Origin: Henricia sp. BOLD:AAB3569
Taxonomy: Eukaryota; Echinodermata; Asteroidea; Spinulosida; Echinasteridae
Direction: 5' to 3'
Assembly: GCA_037783545.1 (NCBI GenBank)
Contig: JBBELK010000624.1
Span: forward strand, 248,001 to 312,000
Length of the DNA stretch: 64,000 bases
Positions 24,018 through 35,143 of the stretch are shown here, one piece after another. The position numbers were made by a program, and so were the translations under genes. The number at the start of each line of letters is the position of its first letter. Position 1 is the first letter of the stretch. Below the pieces are notes generated by a model. That model searched no databases, had not been told where the DNA came from, and worked only from the letters and a program-made list of their open reading frames with translations.

Positions 24018-24124
24018 ACTGGACGAAACATGCACATTTTGGTATTTTATGATTTTGTTTTTAGTGTTCTGTTAAATAAAATGACTTTTAAGACACTGGG
24101 GTGATTTTAAATTTTGTTGTCTTT

Positions 24125-24400
24125 AGAGTGATTACAGAAGTTATAGTACAGTTTTTAAATGACCACATACTGGTACCGTGTTTCAACTGACCCCATACCA
24201 TGTTTCAACTTGCGCCATAGGTGGGGTAAGTTGGAACAGCTGACATGGTCATGTTCAAGGGTGGATTATACGAGAAACCATCAACGAGTCCCTACATTTT
24301 ATAGGCTCCATTTCTAGCCCAAATATGTACATGTATGCTTAAAGTGATATACATGTACATGTAGTTGTTTTTTCTTTAATAAATTCTCCCCTAATCCTTT
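24125..24400 (+). mobile_element. Fragment of the GGGTAAGTTGAAAC element, 3' part
   Basis: Matches the reverse complement of 33180-33360, including TTTCAACTTGCGCCATAGG-like words and GGTTTCTCGTATAATCC in inverse. It complements the 15242-15500 fragment. Confidence 0.75.
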
Positions 24401-24613
24401 GTCAGAAACTGTGTTTATGCATTAAAATTATTTTTTTTGTGAACAGAATTTTAGCCAAACTTTAAACTGGAATTCAATTCAACATGGCAGAAGCATGACG
24501 TTTGAAACCGCGCCGTGCGACTGTTGCATTAAATTGAGTTACCGGTAGCATGGCAGACTCTGTCGAGCTAAATTCTTCTGCCGTGCCGAATTAGATTTGC
24601 CAAGCCAAATGGT

Positions 24614-24695
24614 TGCAAATGTCGTGCTTGTGCCGTGTCGAATTAAAAAAAAAATTGAGTTGAATTTAATTCGACACGGCACAAGCACGACATTT
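24614..24695. repeat. 31-bp-arm inverted repeat
   Basis: AAATGTCGTGCTTGTGCCG at 24614 is repeated as its complement at about 24665-24695 around an A/T loop. A diverged relative of the same word lies at 24490-24600. Probably a small foldback element. Confidence 0.7.
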
Positions 24696-24920
24696 GAAAC
24701 GGGCCTGTGCTACATAAAAAAAAACTTTCTTGTCTGGGCAGAGGAAAACAACTTTCAGAGGCCAGCCAAACCTCAGGAAATATTCAGGAAGTAATTAACT
24801 GAATTACTGTCCACATGAAATTTTGATTTGTCGAGACTATATGCGTTTCATATGTACTAGATGTATGTACATCTGAAATTATGACAGATGGAAATTCTAC
24901 ATATGTACATTTAGACACAT

Positions 24921-24952
24921 TGTGTGTGTGTGTGGGGGGGGGGGGGGGGGGG
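24921..24952 (+). repeat. (TG)n then G19 microsatellite
   Basis: A TG run followed by a run of about 19 G. It opens artificial frames in both directions. The length may be unreliable because of sequencing slippage. Confidence 0.9.
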
Positions 24953-25473
24953 TGCTGGGCTGGGTGACCTCTTACCCGTTCCACCACGAAATAATTCCTT
25001 TCCAATTTGACAATCGGGGCATACGGTACAGCACTCTCAGCAGACATCCAGATACCAAATATATTAAAATTAAAAAACAAATTTGTGTGTGTGTGTACGA
25101 AGCATGGAGGAAGGAAACAGATGGTATACGAGCATTACATACACTATATGAACTTTTGGACACAAGAGGTCCGCACAAACCAGGTAGCACGGTAACTGTA
25201 TGGACTTGCACAGGTGCGCAGACGAGTTGTCTAAGCATTAACAAAAGGACAAGGAGTGGGGTTAAAAAAAGGGTAAGGTGTGTAATGATGCCCTTAGGCT
25301 AATTGTAAAGTTAGGGCAAAAACTTGCGTTTTGATCGAGAAAAAAAAAGATTTTCAGCCAAATTTTCTACAGTACACGAGAACAAAGAGAAGTCCGCATA
25401 GTGTATGGGGGGTGGGGGATTGGGGATGGGGGAAGACTGTGTGTCTTCCCTGAGATTTGCTTTAGGAAACGAG

Positions 25474-25553
25474 CCCTTAACCCGGGTAATCTTGGGTTAA
25501 ATTTTTACCCGGGTTATCTTTGGGTACAATGTAAGTGTTGTGGGAAAAGGCCT
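25474..25553. mobile_element. Short AACCCGGG-type element remnant
   Basis: About 80 bp with CTTAACCCGGGTAATC, its inverse ACCCGGGTTATC, and a right end GTGGGAAAAGGCC shared with the 36771-37991 and 17964-18350 elements. It lies 40 bases upstream of exon 2. Confidence 0.6.
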
Positions 25554-25592
25554 AGTACAGGTACACAAGTCCATTTTTTTCTTCTTCTGCAG

Positions 25593-25722
25593 GCCAATGA
25601 TGGTGACCAATCAGGGTCATCTGACTTTCCAGACGGCAGCCAATCACAACATCACGTTTCAAACTACAGGCACAGGCCGTGTTATGATTGGAGCAGTTGA
25701 CGTTGAAGAAGTTGTGAACAGG
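25593..25722 (+). CDS. Exon 2: beta-rich segment of the secreted protein
   Basis: The acceptor is CTTCTTCTGCAG (to 25592) after a pyrimidine tract and the donor is GTAAGA at 25723. The first G completes the glutamine codon split at the exon 1 donor; 43 codons follow and end in phase 0. The residues (41-83 of the protein) include HLTFQTAANHNITFQTTG and GRVMIGAVDVEEVVNR. Alternating hydrophobic residues suggest two or three beta strands. NIT at 59-61 is an N-glycosylation sequon, in keeping with secretion. The acidic end leads into the exon 3 coiled coil. I do not recognise the family. A similar order (signal, short strand region, coiled coil) occurs before C1q, fibrinogen or lectin heads, but no such head is visible here. 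Confidence 0.85.
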
Positions 25723-25975
25723 GTAAGATAAAATGCCATTCATTTTGTTTCCTCTTCATGTAAAAATAACAGTAATATTGCCTACACACATTATGTACCG
25801 GTACATTGTAGCCTAGCTACTAAAGGTTGGCTGATGTTGATAGCACTGTTGATCACACATTATAGGCCTTTCTAAAAAAATCCTTGGATTATGGATCTGC
25901 TGCCGAAACCATTTTCCTTCTCGAGTTCTTGTGCGATCTTCAATGTATTGGTGTTCATTGTTCGAGTTTATTTAT

Positions 25976-26143
25976 ATACCACATCCAACAGCGGAGGGAC
26001 CGCCAATTACAGGAATGGGAGCAAGTGTGGTTGAGTGCCTTGCTCAAGGGCACAGGTGCCACAACCCGTCATGGCCAGGAATCCAACCTATATTCTAGTA
26101 CTAGCACAGGAACTTAAGTTTGACGCACTAGACCGCTCGATAG
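25976..26143 (-). repeat. tRNA-derived SINE with longer anticodon arm
   Basis: Same family as 44881-45070 without the A-rich tail. Read on the minus strand it keeps GAGCGGTCTAGTGCGTC and an additional anticodon-loop-like CTTAAGT that the other full copy lacks. A UAA anticodon would point to a tRNA-Leu ancestor. The extreme 5' end has diverged. Confidence 0.85.
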
Positions 26144-26611
26144 GCCTATGATCAAGGATCAATGTGAGGCAAAGCTGTTGTTTAATACAATCAAGCTGTT
26201 TTTATGCGATAATTTCCCGAAAAAAGCTTTCACAATTGTTTTGGGTGAGATTTAGGAAAGCCACATTTGTTTTGTCGGATATAAAGCAAAGGGCACCCTC
26301 TTTCATAATTCGTTTTTCCCGCTACATGCCTGAATTGAGAGCCCAAAAAAAAGTGTAATCCACCTGATTAAAAAAAATGTGCAAAGAAAAGAAAAATAAC
26401 CGGGGATAATCTTGAGAAACTACATGTCAAGATACCCAAAGCACCCCCAAAATCGGAGAAAAACAAGTAATGTACCAGTTAGTGATGGTGTCAAGAGTTT
26501 GTGTATTTTTAAAGCAAAGTACACAAAGAACTGTTGTCAGAATCCACTGGTACTCTACTGTATACTCCCTGTATTTGAAGTGCATTTTATGGTTGCCTGA
26601 TAAGCAAAGGC
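26144..26611. other. Intron 2, unassigned
   Basis: No exon or repeat partner seen. Confidence 0.3.
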
Positions 26612-26615
26612 TTAA

Positions 26616-27434
26616 AGGTACACACCTGCCTACTGTTTACATGATTTAGTGATGTAGGAGCATTGACAATACTTTTTTGATGGTCGTTGCAAAAAAAATT
26701 TCATCAAAATATCCCGTAATTTACTAAAGAAGTGCAAAAATAACAAAACGGTCAAAAGACGGGTTATACGCTTTACCAGCCGTTTCAACTACGCGAGAGC
26801 CTCACGACTTTGTCACAAACGATTCGCTCTTTTCCTGCTCAGGATATCTCAAATTTTCTGCTCACGATTTCACTGGACAGCCCGGACGACCGAATAGGAA
26901 TTTCCGTTTTTTTGTTGAGGAGTTGGCATCATGTTTTTTTCTTCACGAACGTACGTGCACCGAAGCAACACGCCTACGTACATGTACGTGTGTGTGCACT
27001 TTGCCGTGCATGCTGCGCGGGGCAAATTTCTACACTCAACGGTATAGCCTGCCGTAGCACGCGCTCGCTCCCGTTCTCCGGACTCTCGAAACAAACAATT
27101 ATGTTCGAATTTTCATACTTATGTTTAACTTTGTTTCATACCTGTATAAATAGTCTCTCTTTTGTCAATTACTTATAAATATTGGGGGGAAATCAGCAGT
27201 AACAAACTTGTATACGGCTGGAAATACAACTAACTCACAAGACCACGTGACTTTTCGGAACCGTAATTTGGTTCCGAAAAGTCACGTGACCTTGGATTTT
27301 TCAAAAGTGCTCAAAAACGGCCAAATTTGACGGCGTCTTTTCAGGATATATCTAATTTACTCTCGAATGCGCTTCAGAATAATGTATGGGTCTATTTCGA
27401 GCCCAAAATAGCCCAACAAAGAAGGTGTGTTCCT
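26616..27434 (+). mobile_element. AGGTACACACCGGCC family, copy 2
   Basis: TTAA at 26612-26615 and 27435-27438. Same internal order as 16208-16989, including the central hairpin (about 27240-27290) in which GTGACTTTTCGGAACC faces its complement. Confidence 0.9.
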
Positions 27435-27575
27435 TTAATTGTTTCACGTACTTGACATTTGCTGTACCACACTGGGGGACTTACAAAATCTGACATGTAG
27501 TTCATTGTACCCATTTTAACAATGTTGACATTGCCAGCTTTCACCAGCTACGTGTAAGTACAACTACACTCGGGA

Positions 27576-28222
27576 GGCCTTTTCACACTACAGCCTCTCA
27601 ACCTGGGTTGAACTTGACCAAGGGTGAACCCCGAGTCCGCCTTTGGTTGAATCGCAATTTTTGAACCCCGCATAATTTGCTCAAACCGGTTTACCTTGCC
27701 CTGGGGCGAGTTCAATCCAGAGTTACACCGTGTTTACACTCGAATCGGCAAAGGTGGATACAGATCCAGCATTTTTATTGCGACCACAAAACTGAACATT
27801 TGCCGCGTTTACACTACACCCCAAATCGCTTCAACTCGCCTTCAGAAACCGCAAAAGTCACCACTAAATGTAACTGCAGCGCATGCGTGAGCTGTTAGGT
27901 GTTGCTGCACTAGTGCCAGATTGGTCAATTAAATCTACTACACTGCGGGCACCGCCCCAAGGACACTCAAATTGCCGAATCTGTATCCGGGTAGCGTTTA
28001 CACTAAAAGCGACCTGGACGATTGCAGGGTTTAACCCCGCAATTGCGGGGTTCAACCCTATCCCAAAGGTGACTTGAAAAAGGCGAATCAGACCCGGGTC
28101 TGATCCACCTTTTTCAATTAACTTTTTGCGTTTACACTTAGTTCCTACCTGGCTTCAACTCCCCTTTTTGGAAATTGCGGAGTTCGATTCGGCAAAGTCA
28201 AATCGAGTGTAAACGGGCTGTT
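27576..28222. mobile_element. Nested TTTACACT/TTCACACT elements
   Basis: The outer start GGCCTTTTCACACTACAG (27576) is followed by TCAACC...GGGTTGAA words. An inner element runs from CCGTGTTTACACTCGAATC (27727) to its complement at 28200-28221. Two more inward-facing GCGTTTACACTA words (27802, 27994) suggest a third level. The outer right end is not clear. Non-coding. Confidence 0.65.
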
Positions 28223-28561
28223 ATATACAGTCACTTATTGCAAACCATCATGACCATGTAGGCCTACATGCCTACATGCATACATTTTTACCACTCTGGA
28301 AGAAAATAAAATGAATGAGAGTCATAAAGTTCCCTTTGGCAATAAAATTTGGCTTTTATGCCTTGTTGATAGACTGTTGCAATTGCTGTTATCTACTTCA
28401 AACACTCAAACTCTTACAGCCTGGAGATAAATCTATTGATATTTGATAAGGGGAGATTTGGATTATATTTACAACCTTGTCAAGTTTCAAGTGTACCTGT
28501 TACTGATAACTGATTAATCACATTGTTTAGTTAATACCTGGTTCACACTGTTGCGATTTAA

Positions 28562-29110
28562 GACCGTTTCACACTTCGAAAAATCTCTGGGTTGTATGTA
28601 TGGGTCCGACACGTGTTAGCTTTTCACACTACAACATTTCAACACGGCACTGACCTGTGTAAAGGTAGAGCGTTAAAACTAACCCACCTCGGGAGGTGGG
28701 TTGAGAACTCTCGACCCGTGTAGAGAAGTTTGGCACGTGTTGAAAACCACAATCTGAACGCCTTTGTGCTAAGTTGGACCCGTGTAGAGTTGCGTGCACG
28801 GTAGCATTACAGTAAAATGTTGTTTTGCAACAACATTGGACCTGCTTGCAAACCTGGCTTTCACTTTTTCGCGCGTTATTTGTTTGCAGTTCGTGTACAT
28901 ATTTTATTTTGTGCGAAGCGTATGCAACTTTGTTCCCAAAGTGTCGGATAAGTCGAGCTCGAAATCGGACAAAAGGCCGAATAGGAGGTGCTGGCTATTT
29001 GGGCTGATAATTCTATCCAAAACCAGCTGGATGGAACAAGAAAAAACAAGGTTTTCTTATTTGACCCGTGTTGACGGCCGGCTGTGTGTGTAGTGTGAAG
29101 CGATCTGTAT
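28562..29110. mobile_element. GACCGTTTCACACTTCG element
   Basis: The start GACCGTTTCACACTTCG follows TTAA (28558-28561). The right end GTGTGAAGCGATC (to about 29105) is its imperfect complement. The interior repeats GACCCGTGT/ACACGGG words. A frame at 28794-29093 has no support as a gene. Confidence 0.6.
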
Positions 29111-29924
29111 AAATACAATTCGGTCCTGAAAATTAAGAAAAAAAGAATTGCATAAAAAGTTCCATTTCATTTTTGGCAGACTCTAGTAACAAAATGTTCA
29201 AAAGTCCGAGTCAATTAAAGTCAAGTGAAGTCCGTTGAGGTACAGTCTCAATATTCAGGGTGGGTACATGTACGTGGGAAATATATTTTTATTTTGCTCT
29301 AAATTTATTTAAGCCAATAATATTAGGGTGGGATAATGGTCAGTATTTTTTTTTACCACTTGCACATTACAACATTGCAAATACAAGAGTGAGCCACTTT
29401 TTCACGCTTTGAAGGGGGGTTGTTCTAAAACCCCCTCGACCCCCACGATCCCCACGACCCACGACCCACGACTTGCCTTTAAAACACATCGAGGCTCAAA
29501 TTCGGCCGGGTGCGGCCTAAGTTCGATTGCGGCCCGAGTTCGAATGTCGACCGTACACGAGAAAAACGTTTACAGCGCGCGAACCACAGCACAGCTACAA
29601 AGTAAGTATGTAGTACAGTGCTCGCACACGAAGTAGTACAGTTGATTGCCCGGTTCCGCAAACGGAAATTGTCCGAGGTGCCCGGCGGCACAAAAACTTA
29701 CTTTTATGGAAAAGTAGTCAGCCAGAAATATCCCGAATTTATTCAGCTATCTAAGAGATTAGTTGTAATTTCCAAATCACATGACACTCGTCAGGAGTAT
29801 AAGAGCACACTAACGGGCCATTATTTTGTTGGGATGTAAAGCCGTTGGCCCAGTGTTAGGTAATGCACCTACATGTACATGTATCAAATGTTCTTCTCCC
29901 CCACCCTCCCCCCTGCGCTGCGAA

Positions 29925-30038
29925 TTGCTGACGAGCCTGCGCGTCAAATTCGTGCCACGAAATACGCAGCAGCCTTTTCTATAGAGCTGCGTATTTTGTG
30001 ACACGAGTTTGGCGCGCGTGCATTGCCGACGAGCCTTT
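29925..30038. mobile_element. Snap-back MITE, GGCACAGGCTCGTCAGC family, copy 3
   Basis: Halves complementary around AGCCTTTTCTATAG. The left terminus is degraded, the right terminus ends GAGCC before TTTAA. Nested in the 29411-31340 element. Confidence 0.8.
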
Positions 30039-30370
30039 AAGTGTCTTTAAGGAATCCTTGAGACCTTGGTCAGTTGGTATAAGTATTTTGATAAAAATAG
30101 AGCTGAATTTGATGCAGTTATTGCAGAACGTCAGGAATAAACTATCACACAGCCATACAGCTGGAAATAAAAATAACTCCAAGGACACGATGCTTCCTGA
30201 AGTGAATGACGTTGGGAACAAGATAAGCTAATAACAGTTCCCGGATGTCCCAGTAGTCTTAATTTGAAGACGCTGATAGCGGTGCAATAGTTCAGCCATC
30301 AGGCTGCTGTGTGCGATAACTGTACCGCTTTCGGTGATACAGACATTAAAAACGTATTGAAAGCGATGCG

Positions 30371-30830
30371 TAGCCTTTGTTAAGGTCTCACAGCTGGGTG
30401 AGTCGCGCGCCAGAACGAGAGCGCCACTATGCGACGAGGACGGGACGAGCAGCACCAGCTGTGAGGCCTTTGCCGTCCCGAAATAGATTATAATTATTTA
30501 TTAATGTATTACAGCCCCTGTTACATTATTCATCCCTGCGTTGTTGTGCTGCGAATGTATGTTTGTGTTGGCGTGCGCGCATTGTATGTGCGTGCGCGTG
30601 TTTACAAACCGGTGCGCGCGAACCTGATTGGCTCGCATTGTTAGTTATTCAACGCAATACGCACACTGTATAATACGATCATTAGCATTTTGCTACCTCT
30701 CAGGTAGCAAAATTTCGGGACAACAAAGGCCTCACAGCTGGCGCTGCTCGTCTCGTTCTCGTCGCACGCATGGTGGCACTCTCGTTCTGGTGCGCGACTC
30801 ACCCAGCTGTGAGGCCTTAACAAAGGCTAC
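30371..30830. mobile_element. Foldback element with 115-bp arms
   Basis: Arms 30371-30485 and 30715-30830 begin TAGCCTTTGTTAAGG and include CTCACAGCTGGGTGAGTC. A GTGAGGCCTT word repeats at both the outer and inner ends of each arm, so each arm is itself a smaller inverted repeat. Nested in the 29411-31340 element. Confidence 0.8.
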
Positions 30831-31723
30831 ATGTACATGTAGGCGATGCGCGACGCAGCTCATTCGAACTGGGCCGGGCTGGCCCGCATTCGGAATCGGG
30901 CTGTGAACACAGGCCTGACGTCCGCGGGCACGTGAAAAAACTGTGCATGCTTTGTTTGGTAGGGCTACTGTACATGTACCTTTGTTTTCAACTCGTAATC
31001 TCAGAGAGTCGTGGGAGTCTTCCAACCGACTGTTGTAAATGTCTATGTCTTAGATAGCCGTTTGCAGAACCGGGCAATCAACTGTACGTACCGTACGTCG
31101 TATGCGAGCACTGTACTTTTATACTGTGCTGTGGTTCGCGCGCTGTAAACGTTTTTTCTCGTGTACGGTCGACATTCGAACTCGGGCCACAATCGAACTT
31201 GGGCCGCACCCGGCCGAATTCAAGCCGTAAACAAATCCAGATTGGGTTCATGATGCGCGCGATAAGCGTGCGCGGCCTCGATGTGTGGGGTGGAAAGTCG
31301 AGGGGGTGGGGTGGGGGTCGAGGGGGTTTTAGAACAACCCATAAAGGGGTAAAAAAATAAAGGCGATGTACACAGAATTTAGGTTTTAGGTAGGAACAAT
31401 AAGTTTTTATTTTTTTATTGATTTTTGAGTAAAAAGATACATGTAGGTTCTGCATGATTTTCTAGGTTGGGGTGGGTAATAGAAAACACAGCTTTTTTTT
31501 CTTGGCCTAATTTAACGCTGGAGTCTCAAGTCAAGTCATTTGAGGTTGGAGTCTCAAGTTACACGTAAGTCAAGTCAGTGAAAATCGAGACTTAAGTTGT
31601 GCCAGATGTGGATTTAGGCTTACTTCAAGGACATGCTAATTTGAGCCAAGCATTCCTGCAGTCTGGAATCCAACATGTAATTGACTGTTAAGCAGGGCTA
31701 ACAGTAACAGTTACCTGGGTTAA

Positions 31724-32467
31724 AGGAACACACCTGCTTTGTTGGGCTATTTTGGGCTCGAAATAAACCCGTACATTATTCTGAACCGCTCTCCAGAGTA
31801 AATTAGATATCAAAATTTGGCCGTTTTTTTTTCATTTTCCCCAAATTCAAGGTCACATGACTTTTTGGAACCAGATTTTCAGCCGTAGAAACCAGCGCGA
31901 AGTGCGAGTTGCTTTTGTCATTCACGGTTGGTTTCTCTTCTTGTTGAAAAATAATGTCCTACGAACACTATGTACATACTGTACCGTATTTTCCAATTTG
32001 TACACAAATCTGCCAGCAGATTTCATAAGAAGGATTTCTGGGTGTTGATTTTCGTGTCTTTGCTTCGCGTTCGCGGCGATAAATAATATCAGAAGAAAAA
32101 AACAGCATAGGACCACTGAGGGCGCTAAAAATACCAAAACGTTGCGTTCGAGTTGTTTCCTCGAGTCAGCTCTGACCTCGGGGATCATGCAAGGTGTGAT
32201 AAGTCGGGGAAAACAAGGAATCGAGGTTAATCAAGTGTCGACCCATATCGAACGCCACCTTTATTTACAAACACATGATACATAATACATGTACATCGCG
32301 ACAGCTGGTAAAGCGTATAGCCCAACATTTGTCTCTTTTGTTAATTTGAAACATTTCTAGTTAATTACTTGACATTTTGAAAATATGTTTTCACAACTAC
32401 CATCGAAAAATTATTGCCAAAGGTGCTAGATTGCTACGTTATGGAAACAGTAAGCCGGTGTGTCCCT
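31724..32467 (-). mobile_element. AGGTACACACCGGCC family, inverted copy
   Basis: TTAA at 31720-31723 and 32468-32471. Read from the left it starts with the other terminus (AGGAACACACCTGCTTTG). The interior is partly replaced relative to the other copies. Confidence 0.85.
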
Positions 32468-32649
32468 TTAAGGTGGCATTTTAGCCCTGATGACCTGTGC
32501 TCTGTACGTAATCTCAAGGAAATAAAACTTTTCAAAAGTGGACAAATATCAATGAGTCTGGGAAATCTGGATGAAGTGAAAAACCGTAGACCTTCTGCTT
32601 AATTAATGTGCAGACAACCATACCAATTAAGCTACATGTAGGGGACAAA

Positions 32650-33115
32650 CACCCTGTTTACACTTGATCCCGAGCTCGGGGTCGAACACCGAGCTCGGGA
32701 TCAGCCCCGGATCACAACTGAGTGTAAACGCTCTCAGAACCAAATTGGCCCTGTATCAGACCCCGAGATTTTGGTCTCGCGTTGGCGGAGGGTTGGATCC
32801 CGAGCTTGGGATCAGTTTGCGGTTAGATAAGCATTTAATCTTTACCGCAACCTGCCACATCCGCTCCACAGCCGTAGCGGGGGAAAAGCCCGCGAAATTC
32901 AAGTGGCCTTGTACACTGTACATGCACAACCCATGCACACATTGATCAGTACATGCACACATAGAGCATGACCTTTGACTGCAACTTCTGGCACCGCGCT
33001 CGAGATCAACTACAGAATGTAAACGCGGCACTCAGGATCATTGCGGTTAACACTGACGCATTCTTATCAGGGGGCCAATCTTGATCCCGAGCTCGGGACC
33101 AGTGTAAACACGGTG
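32650..33115. mobile_element. GTTTACACTTGATCCCGAGCTCGGG element
   Basis: The 30-base termini CACCCTGTTTACACTTGATC and the complement at 33086-33115 match with few mismatches. GATCCCGAGCTCGGGATC is itself a palindrome and recurs internally. Confidence 0.8.
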
Positions 33116-33179
33116 AAAATCGTCTGTAAAACGCTAACGGAATTTATTAAAGAAAAAACAACTGTATTTGGGGGCCTAT

Positions 33180-34757
33180 AAAATGTTAGGACTCGTTGAT
33201 GGTTTCTCGTATAATCCACCTTGAACATGACCATGTCAGTTGTTCCAACTTACCCCACCTATGGGGCAAGTTGAAACATGGTATGGGGTAAGTTGAAACA
33301 CGGTATGTTGTCATTTAAAAAACTGTACTATAACTTCTGTAATCACCCTAATTAGCAAGTCAGACACTTACCGTAAGCTGTAAAATGGGGCACTATACCC
33401 TTTGGGGTACAGGGGAGTCATTAACAACTGCACAAAACAAGAGCACCAAAACAATCTACATGTGTATGCATCAAGCGGTTAAAAATTTTTTTAACCGCTT
33501 TTTCTTTTTGCTCACTTATAATGCAATAAAACTTGTACATTGCCACCCTCGGGACCGTAAAAAAACTGGCCACTATAAACAGGTGGCCTCTTTATAGAGG
33601 TTATACTTAAGCATTATACAAATGACATTTGGGACCAAAGATGGATGGCCACTATAAACAGGTGGCCTGTTTATCAAGATGGTCTTAATAACAGGTTTCA
33701 CTGTTTCAACTGTTTTTAACTTTCTAACTTTAAAATGTTAAAATTAACAATAAAACATTATAATTTATTTAGATTATAAACTTTACATTTTGAAGTTTTG
33801 ATCTTCTTGAACTTTATCTTTTAAACATTAACAGTTAAACATCCATTTCTCAGCCATACACTTCACATATATGCAAAACATGCATGGCCTATACATTTAA
33901 ACTAGATATAAGCCAAATACATTGTGTAAATGTGTATAGGGTTAGGATTAGAAGTAATATCTTACAATTTTTCGCCTTTACATTTTTCCCTTTTGATAAC
34001 CAAAACAAAATGTATAAGCCGAGCTGTACACAATGTACAAGCTTCATAGATTATAAACAAGTGAACCGCAAAATGTTATCCCCCTTGCACAAAATGTGAG
34101 AAAATAAACAAACTTCTATCCAAAAGGCACTACCTTCACCTGGGGCCAATTTCATAAAGCATGTTAGCAGAAATTTTTGCTTAATCAAAAATTTGTTTGC
34201 TTTATAAAAATGGGTCAATAATCAAAATTGCATGTCAACTTGTGTTTTTTACAAGAATATCTGCTATTCTTGCTAAAAACACAAGTTGAAGTACAGTTTT
34301 GTTTATTAACCCATTTTTATAAAGCACACAAATTTTTGATTAAGCAAACATTTCTGCTAACACGCTTTATGAAATTGGCCCCAGGTTAGTTGAAACATGT
34401 TCCAACTAACCCCGCTGGCCTGTTTAACATTTGCAAGCTTACTACAAAAAACCGGGACTACAATTTGACATTCCGTTGACCTAATTTTTTAGCTTTGTAC
34501 TACATGTATACCTTAGAATATTTCAAAACTAGTCGAGTGAATCTATGAACATATAGCATAATGAACATTTCTGAATGGTGAAAAAAATAAACATCCCTTT
34601 CTCATTTTAATAGCGTCGTAGCACATGTGCTGTTACTAATAGCAACATACATGTATGAGTGGCAGGATTTCATAAAAATAACTACAGCCGGGGAAGAAAA
34701 TAGATATGTATTAATGTTTCAACATACCCACTGTTCCAACTAACCCCACTCTCCCCT
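33180..34757 (-). mobile_element. GGGTTAGTTGGAAC element, most complete copy
   Basis: Defined by matches to 15242-15500 (its 5' part in reverse complement) and 24125-24400 (its 3' part). GGGGTTAGTTGGAACA-like words occur at both ends and in the middle (34386-34420). A foldback (34137-34388) is nested inside. No coding frame of note. Confidence 0.7.
34137..34388. mobile_element. Foldback MITE ending GGGGCCAATTTCATAAAGC
   Basis: Two arms of about 120 bases, near-perfect complements, around a short loop near 34262. Relatives: 35079-36538 (split), 4640-4700, and 19021-21665 (split by the pogo-like element). Confidence 0.9.
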
Positions 34758-35143
34758 ACATGTAGTAGTATACATGAAGCCAACTGGTGGTCTCGAAACA
34801 TATGGTATTGCAGTTGTTCCTCACTGACTGGGATTGGCTATCACATGAGGTTAACAAACCTGCAGAGGGATAGACCATTCAATAAGATAACAACCCCTCC
34901 CAGAGATCACTCACATGTGTAGTAAGTACGACCCAAACTCCTGTCCGACTGCTAAAAATGTACATGGTGCATCAATTACGCACGCAATGCATCCCCCTTG
35001 TGTACACAATCTTACTCGTAACTTGTTCGCAGTAAAGACAATGTAATACAGCTTAGCAACAATACAAAATGTACAGGGGCTATTTCATAAAGCTGTTTAG
35101 AACAAATGGGTTAATAGTCAAAATATTATATGCCAACTTTTAA

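Larger units (their letters stand above)
18603..24124 (+). repeat. Tandem array, unit 3 (carries exon 1B, truncated)
   Basis: Corresponds to 3075-7404 of unit 1. It ends at GTTGTCTTT (24124), after which a piece of another repeat family begins. The last 107 bases (24018-24124) also match the start of unit 2 (15699-15813). A pogo-like element (19072-21297) is inserted in it. Confidence 0.8.
29411..31340. mobile_element. 1.9-kb element with 260-280-bp inverted arms
   Basis: The left arm 29411-29667 and right arm 31058-31340 are reverse complements for most of their length; both begin at GGGGGTTTTAGAACAACC (or its inverse) and end at TTGCCCGGTTC. Beyond the arms both sides carry GAGTCTCAAGTCAAGTC-like tracts (29170-29250, 31500-31600), so the element may extend to about 29150-31620. 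Two other foldbacks are nested inside. A 73-codon frame (29618-29839) overlaps the left arm and has no recognised domain. Confidence 0.75.

Noticed and set aside
24922-25302. Plus-strand frame of 126 codons
   Set aside because: It begins in the TG/G microsatellite and has no splice or domain support.
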